NCBI GenBank assembly: GCA_003693905.1
Contig: RFLL01000331.1
Coordinates: forward strand, 1-9,131
DNA: 9,131 nucleotides
Reading direction: 5' to 3'
Origin: Alphaproteobacteria bacterium
GTDB lineage: Bacteria; Pseudomonadota; Alphaproteobacteria; Kiloniellales; J153
Shown: piece after piece, positions 8,296-9,131 of the stretch
Layout: every line of letters begins with the position of its first letter
Numbering within the stretch: the first letter of the stretch is position 1
Program-made: the position numbers and the translations under genes
Notes under the pieces: model-generated
What the model saw: only the letters and a program-made list of their open reading frames with translations
Databases searched by the model: none
What the model was told of the DNA's origin: nothing

Positions 8296-9131
8296 CTATC
8301 CGCCTTTGCGCCCCGCGCCCGCTGCCGCCGTGCCGGGTGCCGAGGCTCCTCCTTCGCCGAGCGAGGCGCGAATGTTCATGAACGTCAGCATCGGCACGGC
8401 CAAGCCGATACTCGAATATGTCCCAATAATTATGCCCCAGATCAGGCCGAGCGAGAAGCCGCGGATCACCTCGCCGCCGAACATGGCCAGCGCGATCAGC
8501 GCCACCAGCGTCGTAAAACTTGTCAGCACCGTACGTGAAAAGGTGCTGTTGAGGGATACGTTGAGCACCTGGAGAAGGGGTATCTTCTTGTACTTGCGCA
8601 GCATTTCGCGCACCCGGTCGAAAATGACCACGGTGTCGTTGATCGAATAGCCGGCAATGGTCAGCACCGCCGCCAGGGTGGCTAGGTTGAACTCGATCCC
8701 GGTCAGGGCATAGAAGCCGAGCATGACGATGACGTCGTGGAGCAGAGCTACCAGTCCGGCCAGCGCGAACTGCCATTCGAAGCGAAACCACACGTAAAGC
8801 GCGATCCCGAGCAGGGCCAAGCCGGTGGCCAGCGCCCCGGCGATCTTCAGCTCCTTGCCCACCTTGGGGCCGACGAATTCGGTGCGGCGGTATTCCGCGA
8901 CGATATCACCCAGGGTTTTCTTGATGGTCTCGATGGCCTTGACCTGAGCGGTTTCATCGCCCGCCTGGCGCTGCACATTGATCAGGATGTCGGTGTCGCT
9001 GCCGAATTCCTGAAGCGTCACCTCCCCCAGGCCGAGGTTGCCGAGCAGGCGGCGCAACTGCGCCAGGTCGGCCGGTTCCCTGGTCTGGACCTCGATCATG
9101 ATGCCGCCGCGGAAATCGACGCCAAGCGCAA
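8296..9131 (-). CDS. secF: SecF, protein-export membrane protein (5' end outside window)
   Basis: SecF pairs with SecD in the inner membrane and uses the proton gradient to help proteins finish crossing through SecYEG. Reading is open to the right edge: ALGVDFRGGIMIEV at the start of the visible part matches the conserved DFxGG of the first periplasmic domain, so only about 30 residues with the first helix are missing. The ATG at 9099 is internal. Visible are the periplasmic domain and five helices, with the conserved blocks LLHDVIVMLGFYAL (codons near 8734-8736 for the aspartate), GYSINDTVVIFDRVRE and GGEVIRGFSLGLIWGIIIGTYSSI. The tail after the last helix is rich in glycine and alanine and probably disordered. 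secD would be expected just upstream, beyond the window. The TAG stop lies 24 bp before the DUF498 gene. Confidence 0.98.
   Translation of the reverse strand, partial: ALGVDFRGGIMIEVQTREPADLAQLRRLLGNLGLGEVTLQEFGSDTDILINVQRQAGDETAQVKAIETIKKTLGDIVAEYRRTEFVGPKVGKELKIAGALATGLALLGIALYVWFRFEWQFALAGLVALLHDVIVMLGFYALTGIEFNLATLAAVLTIAGYSINDTVVIFDRVREMLRKYKKIPLLQVLNVSLNSTFSRTVLTSFTTLVALIALAMFGGEVIRGFSLGLIWGIIIGTYSSIGLAVPMLTFMNIRASLGEGGASAPGTAAAGAGRKGG

Noticed and set aside
7007..8791. A 594-codon open frame on the minus strand from secF to the NDUFAF6-like gene
   Set aside because: It is in a different frame from the real minus-strand genes secF and DUF498 and antisense to the PuuD-like gene. Its composition is arginine- and histidine-rich with no recognisable domain.

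Overview
The window is GC-rich and densely coded, with eight protein genes and no RNA gene, insertion sequence, phage gene or CRISPR array that I can see. It looks chromosomal and most likely alphaproteobacterial. The reasons are the folate-dependent TrmFO (gammaproteobacteria such as E. coli use TrmA instead), the presence of relatives of two mitochondrial complex I assembly factors (NDUFAF3 and NDUFAF6), one of them beside secF, and a soluble adenylate cyclase of the type common in rhizobia and related groups. I cannot name a genus.

Plus-strand block, 1-5421: the window opens inside uvrA (excision-repair ABC ATPase; about 45 N-terminal residues lie upstream of the window). After 46 bp comes a soluble class III adenylate cyclase with an N-terminal GAF-like sensor region. 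Its stop codon overlaps the start codon of trmFO (tRNA U54 methylation) as ATGA. All three genes run in the same direction with no visible terminator between them.

Minus-strand block, read right to left from 9131 to 5427: secF (its 5' end is outside the window), then after 24 bp a small Mth938/DUF498 (NDUFAF3-like) protein. Further on come a squalene/phytoene-synthase-fold protein that lacks the aspartate-rich catalytic motifs and resembles NDUFAF6, and an RraA-family aldolase-like protein whose stop lies 5 bp from the trmFO stop. The run is broken at 7169-7765 by an oppositely oriented gene for a five-helix membrane protein related to the membrane domain of urate oxidase PuuD but without its cytochrome c domain. 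That gene has its own ribosome binding site and a strong intrinsic terminator.

Most of the window is conserved housekeeping. The part that best rewards a second look is 6147-9131: Sec export machinery, two complex I assembly-factor relatives and an uncharacterised, possibly haem-binding membrane protein placed between them. Together they suggest a module for building respiratory membrane complexes. I do not see evidence for a wholly new defence or mobile system.
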